Below are positions 1 through 8,617 of a stretch of 42,578 nucleotides of DNA, piece after piece. The position numbers were made by a program, and so were the translations under genes. Position 1 is the first letter of the stretch. The number at the start of each line of letters is the position of its first letter. The DNA comes from an uncultured Acidobacteriota bacterium. Lineage in GTDB: Bacteria; Acidobacteriota; Vicinamibacteria; Fen-336. Below the pieces are notes generated by a model. The model worked only from the letters and a program-made list of their open reading frames with translations, made no database searches and was not told the DNA's origin. Location: contig CADEEV010000039.1 in assembly GCA_902826455.1 (NCBI GenBank), forward strand, positions 1 through 42,578, in the 5' to 3' direction.

Positions 1-1940
1 ATCGCTACTTCACTCGCGAGCCGCATCCAGCCACCTCACCGCGCACGAAGGAAATCGCGGAGTACATCGCCAGCCAGTGGCGCAGCCAGGGACTGGAGGA
101 CGTCACCATCCGCCGCTACGACGTGCTGTCGTCGAACCCTCGGCGCGTCCACGTCGAGATGACCGCGCCGCGGCGCTACGTGCCGACGCTGCGTGAGGAT
201 CCCTACCCCGACGATCCCGACACGTCGCAGCCAGCCGTGAGCGGCGCCTGGACGTCGTTCTCGGCCTCGGGCGACGTCACCGCCCCGGTCGTCTACGCCA
301 ACAGCGGCAACCCCGCCGACTACGACGTGCTGCGCGCCAACGGCATCGACCCGCGCGGCAAGATCGTCATCGTCCGCTACTCGAATCCGTACAGCTACCG
401 CGGCTTCAAGGCGTTGACCGCCGAGCGTGAGGGCGCCGCGGCGATGATCGTCTACTCCGATCCGGCCGAGGACGGCTACGCCAAGGGCGAGGTCTACCCC
501 AAGGGCCCGTGGGGCCCGGCCAGCCACTTGCAGCGCGGCGGCATCGCCTACGACTACATCGTCCCCGGAGATCCGCTGACCCCTGGCTGGGCGTCGACCG
601 AGGGCGCGCGGCGGATTCCCGCCGCCGACGCGGTGTCGATCCCCAAAGTGATGGCGCTGCCGATGTCGCACCGCGACATCCAGCCGATTCTCGAAGCGCT
701 CGGCGGCCCGGCGGCGCCGGCGGCGTGGGCGGGCGCGCTGCCCCTCACTTACCGGCTCGGCGGCGTGGCCCGCCTGCGGGTGCAGATCGACATGCAGACC
801 GACGTGCAGCCGAACTTTGTCGTCGAAGGCCGCATCCGCGGCGCCGAGCGGCCCGACGAATGGGTGGTGCTCGGCAACCATCACGACGCGTGGGTCTTCG
901 GCGGCGTCGATCCGTCGAGCGGCACGGCCTCGATGCTCGAGCTGACCAAGGCGCTCGGCCAGCTCGCCCGCGACGGCCTGCGGCCGCGGCGCACGCTGGT
1001 CTTCGGCAGCTGGGACGGCGAGGAGGTGACGCTCACCGGCTCCACCGAGTGGGGCGAGGAGTTCGCGAGCGAGCTCCAGAAGAAGGCCGTCGCCTACCTC
1101 AACGTCGACTCGGCCGCCTCCGGCCCGAGCCTGAGCGTCAGCGCGCAGGCCTCGCTGGCTCCGATGATCGTCGACATCACGCGGGACCTGCGCGATCCGT
1201 CCGGCGTCTCGCTGCTCGAGGCATGGCGGCGCCCCGAGGCCGGCAGCAAGGACGGCCCCACGCCGGAGGCGGACCTCGTGCGGACGAAGATCGGCAGCGG
1301 CTCCGACCACACGGTGTTCCTCAACTTCGTGGGCCTGCCGGTCGTGGAGATGGGCTTCGACGGCCCGTACGGCGTCTACCACTCCGTCTACGACGACCAC
1401 TACTGGGTCTCGCAGATCGGCGACCCCGGCTTCCGCTATCACGTCCTCATGGAGCAGCTCTGGGGCTCGATGGCCCTGCGCCTCGCGAACGCCGAGGTGC
1501 TGCCGCTCGACACCGAGGCCTACGCGGCGGCCCTGGAGGGCTTCGTGACGCATGTCGCCGAGATCGAGGGTGCCGCGCGCGAGCTGAAGCTCACGGACCT
1601 GAGCCTTCGCGTGGAAGAGCTGCGGGTCGCCGGCGCCGCGCTCAACTCCCGCGTCGCCGAGGCCCAGGAGGCCGGCACGCTCTCCGCACCGGCGCGCGAC
1701 GCGGTCAACGCGGCGCTGATGCAGTTCGAGCGCAACTGGCTCTCCCCCGCCGGCATCCCCGGCCGGCCGTGGTTCAAGCACATGCTCTTCGCCCCGCGCT
1801 ACACCTACGCCGCGATGACGCTGCCGGGGATCACGGAGGCCGCGGAGAAGGGCGACTGGCCGGTGGCCCGGGAGCAGGCGGCGCTCGTGTCCGCGGCGGT
1901 CGCGAGGAACACGGCGCTCCTGAAGGGCGCCACGCCTTAG
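1..1940 (+). CDS. M28 family zinc peptidase, PSMA/glutamate carboxypeptidase II-like (5' end missing)
   Basis: The frame is open from base 3 at the left edge, so the N-terminus lies outside the window; 645 residues are visible. The order matches the glutamate carboxypeptidase II family: a PA insert domain (about bases 250-700), the M28 metallopeptidase core (about 800-1450) and a C-terminal transferrin-receptor-like dimerisation domain. All dinuclear zinc ligands of the family can be placed: His at 879 and Asp at 909 (in HHDAWVFGGVD), the Glu-Glu pair at 1020-1025 (WDGEE; the first is the general base), Asp at 1107 and His at 1380 (VYHSVY). It is therefore probably an active exopeptidase. Such proteins are usually secreted, but the signal peptide would be outside the window. 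Substrate is unknown; the family releases C-terminal acidic or other residues from peptides. The tRNA-Lys gene follows 45 bases downstream. Confidence 0.93.
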   Translation, partial: RYFTREPHPATSPRTKEIAEYIASQWRSQGLEDVTIRRYDVLSSNPRRVHVEMTAPRRYVPTLREDPYPDDPDTSQPAVSGAWTSFSASGDVTAPVVYANSGNPADYDVLRANGIDPRGKIVIVRYSNPYSYRGFKALTAEREGAAAMIVYSDPAEDGYAKGEVYPKGPWGPASHLQRGGIAYDYIVPGDPLTPGWASTEGARRIPAADAVSIPKVMALPMSHRDIQPILEALGGPAAPAAWAGALPLTYRLGGVARLRVQIDMQTDVQPNFVVEGRIRGAERPDEWVVLGNHHDAWVFGGVDPSSGTASMLELTKALGQLARDGLRPRRTLVFGSWDGEEVTLTGSTEWGEEFASELQKKAVAYLNVDSAASGPSLSVSAQASLAPMIVDITRDLRDPSGVSLLEAWRRPEAGSKDGPTPEADLVRTKIGSGSDHTVFLNFVGLPVVEMGFDGPYGVYHSVYDDHYWVSQIGDPGFRYHVLMEQLWGSMALRLANAEVLPLDTEAYAAALEGFVTHVAEIEGAARELKLTDLSLRVEELRVAGAALNSRVAEAQEAGTLSAPARDAVNAALMQFERNWLSPAGIPGRPWFKHMLFAPRYTYAAMTLPGITEAAEKGDWPVAREQAALVSAAVARNTALLKGATP

Positions 1941-1963
1941 CGGGGGAGCCGGCCCGGGCCGCG

Positions 1964-1972
1964 TGCTACCAT
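1964..1972 (+). promoter_or_regulatory. Candidate extended -10 promoter for tRNA-Lys
   Basis: TG-C-TACCAT fits an extended -10 element (TGnTATAAT) with four hexamer matches. It ends 13 bases before the tRNA 5' end, leaving room for a short trimmed leader. No convincing -35 is seen. This is a motif call only. Confidence 0.3.
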
Positions 1973-1985
1973 TTCCGCTTCACGC

Positions 1986-2060
1986 GCGCTCGTAGCTCAA
2001 TGGTAGAGCGAGGGCCTTTTAAGCCCGAGGTTGTGGGTTCGAGCCCCACCGAGCGCACCA
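1986..2060 (+). tRNA. tRNA-Lys (anticodon UUU), CCA encoded
   Basis: A full cloverleaf can be drawn. The acceptor stem is GCGCTCG (1986-1992) with CGAGCGC (2050-2056). The D-stem is GCTC/GAGC. The anticodon stem closes on loop CTTTTAA, giving anticodon TTT (Lys); its outermost pair is an A.G mismatch. The T-stem is GTGGG/CCCAC around TTCGAGC. Discriminator A2057 is followed by genomically encoded CCA. It sits between the M28 peptidase and the convergent glycosidase gene. Confidence 0.95.
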
Positions 2061-2070
2061 GCCCCGGCGC

Positions 2071-3681
2071 CTAGTAGGTCGCGAGCCTGACGCGCAGCAG
2101 CTGCGGCCGCGTCGTGAAGTTGAGCCCGTAGTCGGTCTGGTCGCCGTTCCAGACACGCTCGAAGACCCAGGCGCCGGCCGCGTCGTAGCGGCCCTCCTCG
2201 ACACGCGCGTACTGGGTGCCGCCCACCTTGCCGTGCACCGGGCCGGCTTCGAAGGCGATGCGCACGTTGCGGCCGGTCACGAGGAACTCGTCGGGACCGA
2301 GCTGCGCCACCACGAGCCCGCCGTCGCGGTACTCGCGCGCCGGAGCCTCGACCGTGCGCAGCCACTCCTTGCTGCCGAACTGCCACTTGTTCCAGCTCAC
2401 GTCGGCGATCCAGCGGCCGAGGTCCAGCCGGCGGTCGGCATCGTCGTCGGGTTGCGCCGCGCCCCAGACGCGGCCTTCGAAGCTGAGGCGCGCCCACACA
2501 CGCGCGAACGGCGCCAGCAAGCGGTAGTTCGCGGCGAACGGCTCCACCATCGACGCGTCCGTGGCGCGAGCACCCAGCGGGAAGTTGGAATAGCCCGTGA
2601 AGTCGATCCCGAACGGCACGAAGCCGATCGCCTGCCGGCCCACGACCTCGAAGAAATAGCGCGCGTACGCGCGATCGTTGCCGGTCTCGGCGACGAACAG
2701 CGGGTTGTCCGGTCGCGCGTAGAGATCGAGGACGCGAAGGTACTTCGCCGACTCGCGCATGTAGATGTCGGGAGCCAATACGTCGATCGCCGGTGCCGCC
2801 GCACGGTAGACGTCGAGGACGTTGTCGGTCGGGCCACCGCTCGCGTACTGGCCGGGCTTGCCGGGAGTGAACGGATCGCGCAGCGCAGCGTTCACGTACA
2901 GGGGCAGCGCGTACTCGGCCTTGCCCGCCGCCGCGACCTGGCCGATGAAGTGCGCCACCGACCAGGCGTGGAAGAACTCCTCCGCATCGGCGCCGAAGAC
3001 CTGCGTCCAGTTGCCCGCTGGCTTGCCGAGCTTCGCGAGCAGGGCTGCCGGCACCGTCTGATTGAACAGCGCCTCCGCCCTCGGCGAGTAGTCGCGGACG
3101 CTGCCGTAGGTGCCGGGCTCGTTCTGGACCTGGATGGCGATGACGGTCCGCTGGACATCGACCTCACGGAGGTGGCGCAGGAAAGCGACGAAGGCCTTGC
3201 GGTCCGCGTCGAGCGTCGCCGGGGCGTGGGGCGACAGAGAGTTGAGCCGCGCGCCGTCCTTCGTGACGACACGCGGGAAGCGGGCGTCGTCGAGCTTCAC
3301 CCACTCCGGAGCGTAGGCCGGGCCGTTGTTCTTCCAGGTCGCGAACCACAGCAGGATCAGGCGCAGCTCGCGCTGCCGCGCCTGCTGCAGCAGGGTGTCG
3401 AGGAAGGAGAAGTCGAAGCGCCCCTCGACGGGCTCGATCTGCTCCCAGGCGATCGGCACCGACACCGTGTTCGCCTGCATCTGTTCGACCGCGGGCCAGA
3501 CCTGGGGCAACGCCGCCGGCCAGGCGCTGGAGTTGTTCACCTGCGCGCCGAGGACCAGGAACGGCGCGCCGTCGACGAAGAGCGCGTGGCGCCCGTCGCG
3601 GGTGACGAGGCGTGGGATCTCGACCGCCCCCGCGGCAGCGGCGGCGCACAGCACGCCGACCGTCGCGAGGGCTGCTCGCAT
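2071..3681 (-). CDS. Secreted GH35-like glycoside hydrolase (beta-galactosidase type, DUF5597 C-terminus)
   Basis: This 536-residue protein starts at ATG 3681 with a signal peptide (hydrophobic residues 3-19, likely cleaved near Ala-Gly-Ala). A TIM-barrel glycosidase domain follows. Glu188 in QVQNEPG is the likely acid/base and Glu332 in FVAETGN the likely nucleophile, the spacing expected of clan GH-A enzymes of GH35/GH42 type. The C-terminal region (about 380-536) is beta-rich and looks like the DUF5597 domain found in GH35-like proteins. It probably removes terminal beta-galactose or a related sugar from extracellular glycans; the exact linkage cannot be read. The gene lies 11 bases after purA on the same strand and may be read from the purA promoter, although no functional link is obvious. 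Confidence 0.85.
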   Translation of the reverse strand: MRAALATVGVLCAAAAAGAVEIPRLVTRDGRHALFVDGAPFLVLGAQVNNSSAWPAALPQVWPAVEQMQANTVSVPIAWEQIEPVEGRFDFSFLDTLLQQARQRELRLILLWFATWKNNGPAYAPEWVKLDDARFPRVVTKDGARLNSLSPHAPATLDADRKAFVAFLRHLREVDVQRTVIAIQVQNEPGTYGSVRDYSPRAEALFNQTVPAALLAKLGKPAGNWTQVFGADAEEFFHAWSVAHFIGQVAAAGKAEYALPLYVNAALRDPFTPGKPGQYASGGPTDNVLDVYRAAAPAIDVLAPDIYMRESAKYLRVLDLYARPDNPLFVAETGNDRAYARYFFEVVGRQAIGFVPFGIDFTGYSNFPLGARATDASMVEPFAANYRLLAPFARVWARLSFEGRVWGAAQPDDDADRRLDLGRWIADVSWNKWQFGSKEWLRTVEAPAREYRDGGLVVAQLGPDEFLVTGRNVRIAFEAGPVHGKVGGTQYARVEEGRYDAAGAWVFERVWNGDQTDYGLNFTTRPQLLRVRLATY

Positions 3682-3692
3682 CCGCCGGCGCG

Positions 3693-4997
3693 CTATTCGA
3701 ACCAGGCGGCGACGGCGCTCGAGCGGCGCAGGATCGTGTCGAGGCGGTCGGGGCCCGTGGACACGATGCCGATCTCGCAGCCCACGAGATCCGAGAGGCG
3801 CGCGATGTAGTCCTGGGCGCCCTGGGGCAGCAGCGCGTAGTCGCGCACGCCGGCCGTGGGCTCCACCCAGCCCGGCATCGTCTCGTATACGGGCTCGCAG
3901 GCCTCGGCGACGGCAAGGTCCGCGGGGAAATCCGTCAGCACCTCGCCCTTGTACTTGTAGCCGGTGCAGACCTGGATCTCGGCCAGCGGGTCGAAGACGT
4001 CGAGCTTCGTGAGGGCGATCGAGTCGAAGCCGTTGACCAGGGTCGAATAGCGGGTGACGACCGCGTCGAACCAGCCGCAGCGACGCGGCCGCCCGGTGGA
4101 CGCCCCGAACTCGGCGCCGCGCTTGCGGATCTCCTCCTCGAGGCTGCCGCCGATCTCGGACGGCAGCGGACCCGCGCCGACCCGCGTGGTGTAGGCCTTC
4201 GCGATGCCGAGGATGCCGTCGACCCGCGTGGGCGAGATGCCCAGGCCGGTGACGGCGCCGCCGGCCGTGGCGGAGGACGAAGTGACGTAGGGGTAGGTTC
4301 CGAGGTCGATGTCGAGGAGCGTCGCCTGGGCGCCCTCGAACAGCACCGAGTAGCCGCGAGCCATGGAGCGCTGCAGCACCAGGGACGTGTCGGCGATGCG
4401 CGGCCGGAGGCGCTCGCCGAAGGCCAGCAGGTCCTGCAGGAGCTGATCCCAGTCCAGCTCGGGCGTGTGGTTCGAGCCGCGGCAGATCGTCTCGAAGTGG
4501 CGCCGCGCCTCGGCCAGCTTGCCCGGCAGCGTGTCCTTGTTCAGCAGGTCGGACATGCGGATGCCGCGGCGTCCCGCCTTGTCCTCGTACGCGGGCCCGA
4601 TGCCGCGCTGCGTGGTGCCGATCTTGTTCTCGCCGCGGGCCGCCTCGGCCAGCGACTCGAGGACCCGGTGGTGCGGCAGGATCAGGTGCGCGCGGTCGGA
4701 GATCACGAGGTTGTCCTCGATCTCGACGTCGCGCTCGACGAGCCCCGCGATCTCCTTCTCGAGGGCCCAGGGATCGATCACCATGCCGTGACCCATCACG
4801 CACAGGATGCCGGGGTGCAGGATGCCCGAGGGGATCAGGTGCAGGACGAACTTCTCGTCCTCGATGATGACGGTGTGGCCGGCGTTGTGGCCGCCGTTGT
4901 AGCGGGCCACGACCTGGAAGCGCTCGGAGAGGAGGTCGACGATCTTCCCCTTCCCCTCGTCGCCCCACTGGGCTCCCGCGATGACGATGTTCGGCAT
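3693..4997 (-). CDS. purA: Adenylosuccinate synthetase
   Basis: This is the first committed step of AMP synthesis: IMP + aspartate + GTP give adenylosuccinate. The protein is 434 residues, normal for the family. The N-terminus MPNIVIAGAQWGDEGKGK holds the glycine-rich GTP loop and catalytic Asp13; His41 lies in NAGHT. Further family signatures are GTTQRGIGPAYEDK, STGRPRRCGWFD and TKLDVFD. The start at 4997 matches the conserved family N-terminus; an in-frame extension to 5057 would add residues with no family match. It is divergent from hutH across 83 bases and followed closely by the glycosidase gene. Confidence 0.97.
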   Translation of the reverse strand: MPNIVIAGAQWGDEGKGKIVDLLSERFQVVARYNGGHNAGHTVIIEDEKFVLHLIPSGILHPGILCVMGHGMVIDPWALEKEIAGLVERDVEIEDNLVISDRAHLILPHHRVLESLAEAARGENKIGTTQRGIGPAYEDKAGRRGIRMSDLLNKDTLPGKLAEARRHFETICRGSNHTPELDWDQLLQDLLAFGERLRPRIADTSLVLQRSMARGYSVLFEGAQATLLDIDLGTYPYVTSSSATAGGAVTGLGISPTRVDGILGIAKAYTTRVGAGPLPSEIGGSLEEEIRKRGAEFGASTGRPRRCGWFDAVVTRYSTLVNGFDSIALTKLDVFDPLAEIQVCTGYKYKGEVLTDFPADLAVAEACEPVYETMPGWVEPTAGVRDYALLPQGAQDYIARLSDLVGCEIGIVSTGPDRLDTILRRSSAVAAWFE

Positions 4998-5028
4998 GTG
5001 CTTCTCTTGGCCCTCGTCGAAACGGGGC

Positions 5029-5057
5029 ATTCTAGCCGCCGTCCCCAGGAGCCGCAA
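5029..5057 (-). promoter_or_regulatory. Candidate sigma70-type promoter for purA
   Basis: On the minus strand, TTGCGG (5057-5052) and TAGAAT (5034-5029) are 17 bases apart. The -10 matches consensus at five of six bases; the -35 is weak. The predicted leader is about 25 bases. The -35 lies just beside the hutH -10 on the other strand, so the two promoters share the intergenic region. Confidence 0.35.
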
Positions 5058-5059
5058 GG

Positions 5060-5068
5060 TGATATATT
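5060..5068 (+). promoter_or_regulatory. Candidate extended -10 promoter for hutH
   Basis: TG-A-TATATT matches an extended -10 element, with five of six hexamer bases. Transcription would begin around 5075, leaving a leader of only about six bases. No Shine-Dalgarno is seen between it and the ATG at 5081. Confidence 0.4.
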
Positions 5069-5080
5069 TCCGGGCCGCTC

Positions 5081-6622
5081 ATGACGCCCTCCGACTCCCC
5101 TCTCGCTCTCGACGGCCAGAGCCTCGATCTCGAGGGCCTGGAGGACGTCACACGACGGCGCCGGACGGTGGCCCTCACCGAGGGCGCGCGCGCCGCAGTC
5201 GCCGCGGCCCGGCGCGTGGTGGACGAGACGGTGGCTTCGGGCCGGGTCGTGTACGGCGTCAACACCGGCTTCGGCAACTTCTCCGACGTGGTGATCCCGG
5301 CCGGGCGCCTGAAGGACCTGCAGCTCAACCTCGTGCGCTCCCATGCCGCCGGCGTCGGCCCGGCGCTGGGCGAGGCCGAGACCCGCGGCCTGATGCTGCT
5401 CCGCGCGAACGTGCTCGCCAAGGGCTTCAGCGGCTGCCGGCCGGAGACACTCGACCTGCTCCTGGCCATGCTCAATCGCGGCGTCCATCCCGTGGTGCCG
5501 GCGCAAGGCTCGGTCGGCGCCAGCGGCGATCTCGCGCCCCTCGCCCACCTGGCCGTCGCCCTCGTGGGCGAAGGCCGTTGCGTCTTCGAGGGACGGGAGC
5601 TCGACTCCGCCGCGGCCCTCGAGGCGGCCGGCCTGCGTCCCGTGGAGCTGCAGGCGAAGGAGGGCCTGGCCCTGATCAACGGCACGCAGCTCATGACGGC
5701 CGTGGGCGGCCTCGCGCTCGCCGAGGCCTGGCGCCTGGCGCGCTCGGCCGACGTGATCGGCGCCCTCACCCTCGACGCGCTCAAGGGCACCGACGTGGCG
5801 TTCGACGCCCGCATCCACGCAGCGCGGCCGCACCCCGGCCAGACCGCTTCGGCCAGCAACCTGAGACGGCTGCTCGCCGAGAGCCCGCTGCGCGACTCCC
5901 ATCGCGACTGCGGCAAGGTCCAGGATGCCTACAGCCTGCGCTGCATGCCCCAGGTCCACGGCGCCGCCCGCGACGCCCTCGGCTTCGTGGGCCGCACGAT
6001 CGGCATCGAGATGAACAGCGGCACCGACAACCCGATGGTGTTCGCCGAGAGCGGCGAGCTGCTCTCGGGCGGCAACTTCCACGGCGAGCCGGTGGCGATC
6101 GCGGCCGACCTCCTGTCGATCGCCGTGGCCGAGATCGGCGCGATCAGCGAGCGGCGCATCGAGCGCCTCGTGAACCCGCAGCTGAGCGACCTGCCGGCGT
6201 TCCTGACGCCGCAGGGCGGGCTCCAGTCGGGGCTGATGATCGCCCAGGTCGTGGCGGCCGCCCTCGCGTCGGAGAACAAGTCCCTCGCCCACCCCGCGAG
6301 CGTCGACTCGATCCCCACGTCGGCCAACAAGGAAGACCACGTTTCGATGGGCGTGACGGCGGCCCGCAAGGCGGCGCAGGTGGTGGCCAACGTGCGGCAG
6401 ATCCTCGCGATCGAGGCGATCGCCGCCAGCCAGGCCCTGGAGTTCCACCGCCCGCTGCGCACCTCGGCGCCCCTCGAGGCCGTCGTGGCCGGGATCCGCC
6501 GCGTCGTGCCCGCCTACGACACGGATCGCCTGCTGGCGCCAGAGATCGCGCGCGTCGCCGACCTCGTGGGCGCGGGCCGGATCGTCGAGGACGCGGCGGC
6601 AATCTGCGGTACGCTCGAGTGA
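5081..6622 (+). CDS. hutH: Histidine ammonia-lyase
   Basis: It converts L-histidine to urocanate and ammonia, the first step of histidine degradation. The 513-residue length is typical. The prosthetic MIO group should form from Ala147-Ser148-Gly149 in GSVGASGDLAPL, and the active-site Tyr58 is in YGVNTGFGN. Further family blocks are QDAYSLRC and EMNSGTDNP. Tyrosine ammonia-lyases and mutases share the fold, but pairing with hutU two genes downstream makes histidase much the best call. It probably leads an operon with the small membrane protein, hutU and perhaps the ATPase. Confidence 0.96.
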   Translation: MTPSDSPLALDGQSLDLEGLEDVTRRRRTVALTEGARAAVAAARRVVDETVASGRVVYGVNTGFGNFSDVVIPAGRLKDLQLNLVRSHAAGVGPALGEAETRGLMLLRANVLAKGFSGCRPETLDLLLAMLNRGVHPVVPAQGSVGASGDLAPLAHLAVALVGEGRCVFEGRELDSAAALEAAGLRPVELQAKEGLALINGTQLMTAVGGLALAEAWRLARSADVIGALTLDALKGTDVAFDARIHAARPHPGQTASASNLRRLLAESPLRDSHRDCGKVQDAYSLRCMPQVHGAARDALGFVGRTIGIEMNSGTDNPMVFAESGELLSGGNFHGEPVAIAADLLSIAVAEIGAISERRIERLVNPQLSDLPAFLTPQGGLQSGLMIAQVVAAALASENKSLAHPASVDSIPTSANKEDHVSMGVTAARKAAQVVANVRQILAIEAIAASQALEFHRPLRTSAPLEAVVAGIRRVVPAYDTDRLLAPEIARVADLVGAGRIVEDAAAICGTLE

Positions 6623-6638
6623 CTCGAAAGGAGCCCTG

Positions 6639-6941
6639 ATGGGCCGCTTCCTGACCACGCGCCGGTCCGAGTGGGCGCCGGGACTCGCGATCCTCGCGAC
6701 CGCGATCGGCATCGGCTCCCTGATCGGCGTGTCCCTGGGGCAGCGCTCGTGGGCCGTGTACGTCGGCCTGATCGCCCTCGTGCTGCTCGGGTTCGCGGGC
6801 CTCGACCGGCTGCGCGGCCGGCGCCGCGCCGCCGACGCGCCCCGCACGCGCGGCAAGCTCCGCGTCATCCAGGGCGCGAAGGGCAACGCCTACGATCTCG
6901 CGAGCGACGACCGGACGGACTCCCAGCGGTACCTGATGTGA
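6639..6941 (+). CDS. Small two-helix membrane protein between hutH and hutU
   Basis: This 100-residue protein has two predicted transmembrane segments (about residues 13-33 and 38-55), joined by a very short turn and followed by a basic stretch (RLRGRRR) and a hydrophilic tail. Start 6639 has a strong Shine-Dalgarno (AAAGGAG, 6628-6634) and lies 16 bases after hutH. Its stop overlaps the GTG of hutU by four bases, so translation is probably coupled. No known family is recognised. It is too small to be a classical histidine or urocanate transporter; a membrane anchor or accessory role is possible but unproven. Confidence 0.8.
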   Translation: MGRFLTTRRSEWAPGLAILATAIGIGSLIGVSLGQRSWAVYVGLIALVLLGFAGLDRLRGRRRAADAPRTRGKLRVIQGAKGNAYDLASDDRTDSQRYLM

Positions 6942-8611
6942 CGGTCGCGAGCGCGGCGCGTACCGTGCGCGCCCCCCGGGGCACGGCGATCTCCTGCAAG
7001 TCGTGGCTGCAGGAGGCCGCGTTGCGCATGCTGATGAACAACCTGGACCCGGAGGTCGCCGAGCGTCCCGACGACCTCGTGGTCTACGGCGGCATCGGCA
7101 AGGCGGCGCGCAACTGGGAGTGCTTCGACGCGATCGTGGCCAGCCTGCGGACCCTCGGCAACGACGAGACGCTACTGGTGCAGTCCGGCAAGCCCGTCGC
7201 CGTGTTCCGCACCCACGAGGACGCGCCGCGCGTGCTGATCTCGAACTCGATGCTCGTGCCCGCATGGGCGAACTGGGATCACTTCTACGAGCTCGATCGC
7301 AAGGGCCTCATGATGTACGGCCAGATGACCGCCGGCTCCTGGATCTACATCGGGACCCAGGGCATCCTGCAAGGCACCTACGAGACCTTCGCCGAGGCCG
7401 CACGCCAGCACTTCGGCGGCAGCCTCCAGGGCCGCCTCGTCGTCACGGCCGGCCTCGGCGGCATGGGCGGCGCGCAGCCCCTCGCGGCCACCATGAACGA
7501 CGGCGTCATGATCGCGGTCGAGATCGACCGGCACCGCATCCAGCGGCGGCTCGAGACGCGCTACCTCGACGTCATGGCGACGAGCCTCGACGCGGCCCTC
7601 GGCCAGGCGCGCGAGGCGCAGGCGGCGGGCCGCGGCCTCTCGATCGGCCTGCTGGGCAACGCCGCCGACGTGCTCCCCGAGATGGCGCGCCGCGGCCTGG
7701 TGCCCGATCTCGTCACGGACCAGACGAGCGCCCACGATCCCCTGAACGGCTACGTGCCCAACGGCATGAGCTACGACGCCGCGCTCGCGCTGCGCGCGTC
7801 GGACGCGGCGCGCTACATGGCCGAGGCCCGGCGCAGCATGGGCGAGCACGTGCGGGCCATGCTCGATCTCAAGCGCCTCGGCGCCGTGGTGTTCGACTAC
7901 GGCAACAACATCCGCGCGGAGGCTCAGAAGGCCGGCGTGGCCGACGCCTTCGACTTCCCCGGCTTCGTGCCCGCGTACATCCGGCCGCTGTTCTGCGAGG
8001 GCAAGGGCCCCTTCCGCTGGGCCGTGCTGTCGGGCGACCCGAAGGACCTCGCGGTGACGGACGAGGCCGTGCTCGAGACCTTCCCCCACGACAAGGCGCT
8101 CCACCGCTGGATCACCCTGGCCCGCGAGCGCGTGAAGTCCCAGGGCCTGCCGGCGCGCATCTGCTGGCTCGGCTACGGCGAGCGCGCGAAGATGGGCGCG
8201 GTGTTCAACGAGCTCGTGGGGACGGGCCGCGTGTCGGCGCCGATCGTGATCGGCCGCGACCACCTTGACGCCGGCTCCGTCGCGTCCCCGAACCGCGAGA
8301 CCGAGGCCATGAAGGACGGCTCCGACGCCGTGGCCGACTGGCCGATCCTGAACGCGCTCGTGAACTCCGTCGGCGGCGCCACCTGGGTTTCGGTGCACCA
8401 CGGCGGCGGCGTCGGCATGGGCTACTCGATCCACGCCGGGATGGTGATCGTGGCCGACGGCAGCGCCAAGGCGGCCGCCCGCCTCGAGCGCGTCCTCACG
8501 TCGGATCCCGGCATGGGCGTCGTGCGCCACGCCGACGCGGGCTACGAGCGCGCCATCGACGTCGCCCACGAGCGAGGCGTCCGCCTCCCGATGCTGCCGC
8601 CGCGGCAGTAG
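6938..8611 (+). CDS. hutU: Urocanate hydratase
   Basis: It hydrates urocanate to imidazolonepropionate using tightly bound NAD, the second step of histidine degradation. From the GTG at 6938 the product is 557 residues, the usual family length, and the stop of the upstream gene overlaps this start as GTGA. Family blocks include RAPRGT near the N-terminus, [28 protein letters not shown] (NAD-binding region), DYGNNIR and [11 protein letters not shown]. Cys409 in ICWLGYGER aligns by position with the essential cysteine (Cys410) of the Pseudomonas enzyme. An upstream in-frame extension exists but overlaps the membrane-protein gene and has no family match. The next enzymes (hutI, hutG or hutF) are not in this window. 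Confidence 0.96.
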   Translation: MTVASAARTVRAPRGTAISCKSWLQEAALRMLMNNLDPEVAERPDDLVVYGGIGKAARNWECFDAIVASLRTLGNDETLLVQSGKPVAVFRTHEDAPRVLISNSMLVPAWANWDHFYELDRKGLMMYGQMTAGSWIYIGTQGILQGTYETFAEAARQHFGGSLQGRLVVTAGLGGMGGAQPLAATMNDGVMIAVEIDRHRIQRRLETRYLDVMATSLDAALGQAREAQAAGRGLSIGLLGNAADVLPEMARRGLVPDLVTDQTSAHDPLNGYVPNGMSYDAALALRASDAARYMAEARRSMGEHVRAMLDLKRLGAVVFDYGNNIRAEAQKAGVADAFDFPGFVPAYIRPLFCEGKGPFRWAVLSGDPKDLAVTDEAVLETFPHDKALHRWITLARERVKSQGLPARICWLGYGERAKMGAVFNELVGTGRVSAPIVIGRDHLDAGSVASPNRETEAMKDGSDAVADWPILNALVNSVGGATWVSVHHGGGVGMGYSIHAGMVIVADGSAKAAARLERVLTSDPGMGVVRHADAGYERAIDVAHERGVRLPMLPPRQ

Positions 8612-8617
8612 CGGGCC

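Noticed and set aside
36-1781. Long minus-strand open frame opposite the M28 peptidase
   Set aside because: The plus-strand frame carries all zinc ligands of the family; the minus frame is Arg/Gly/Val-rich with no motif.
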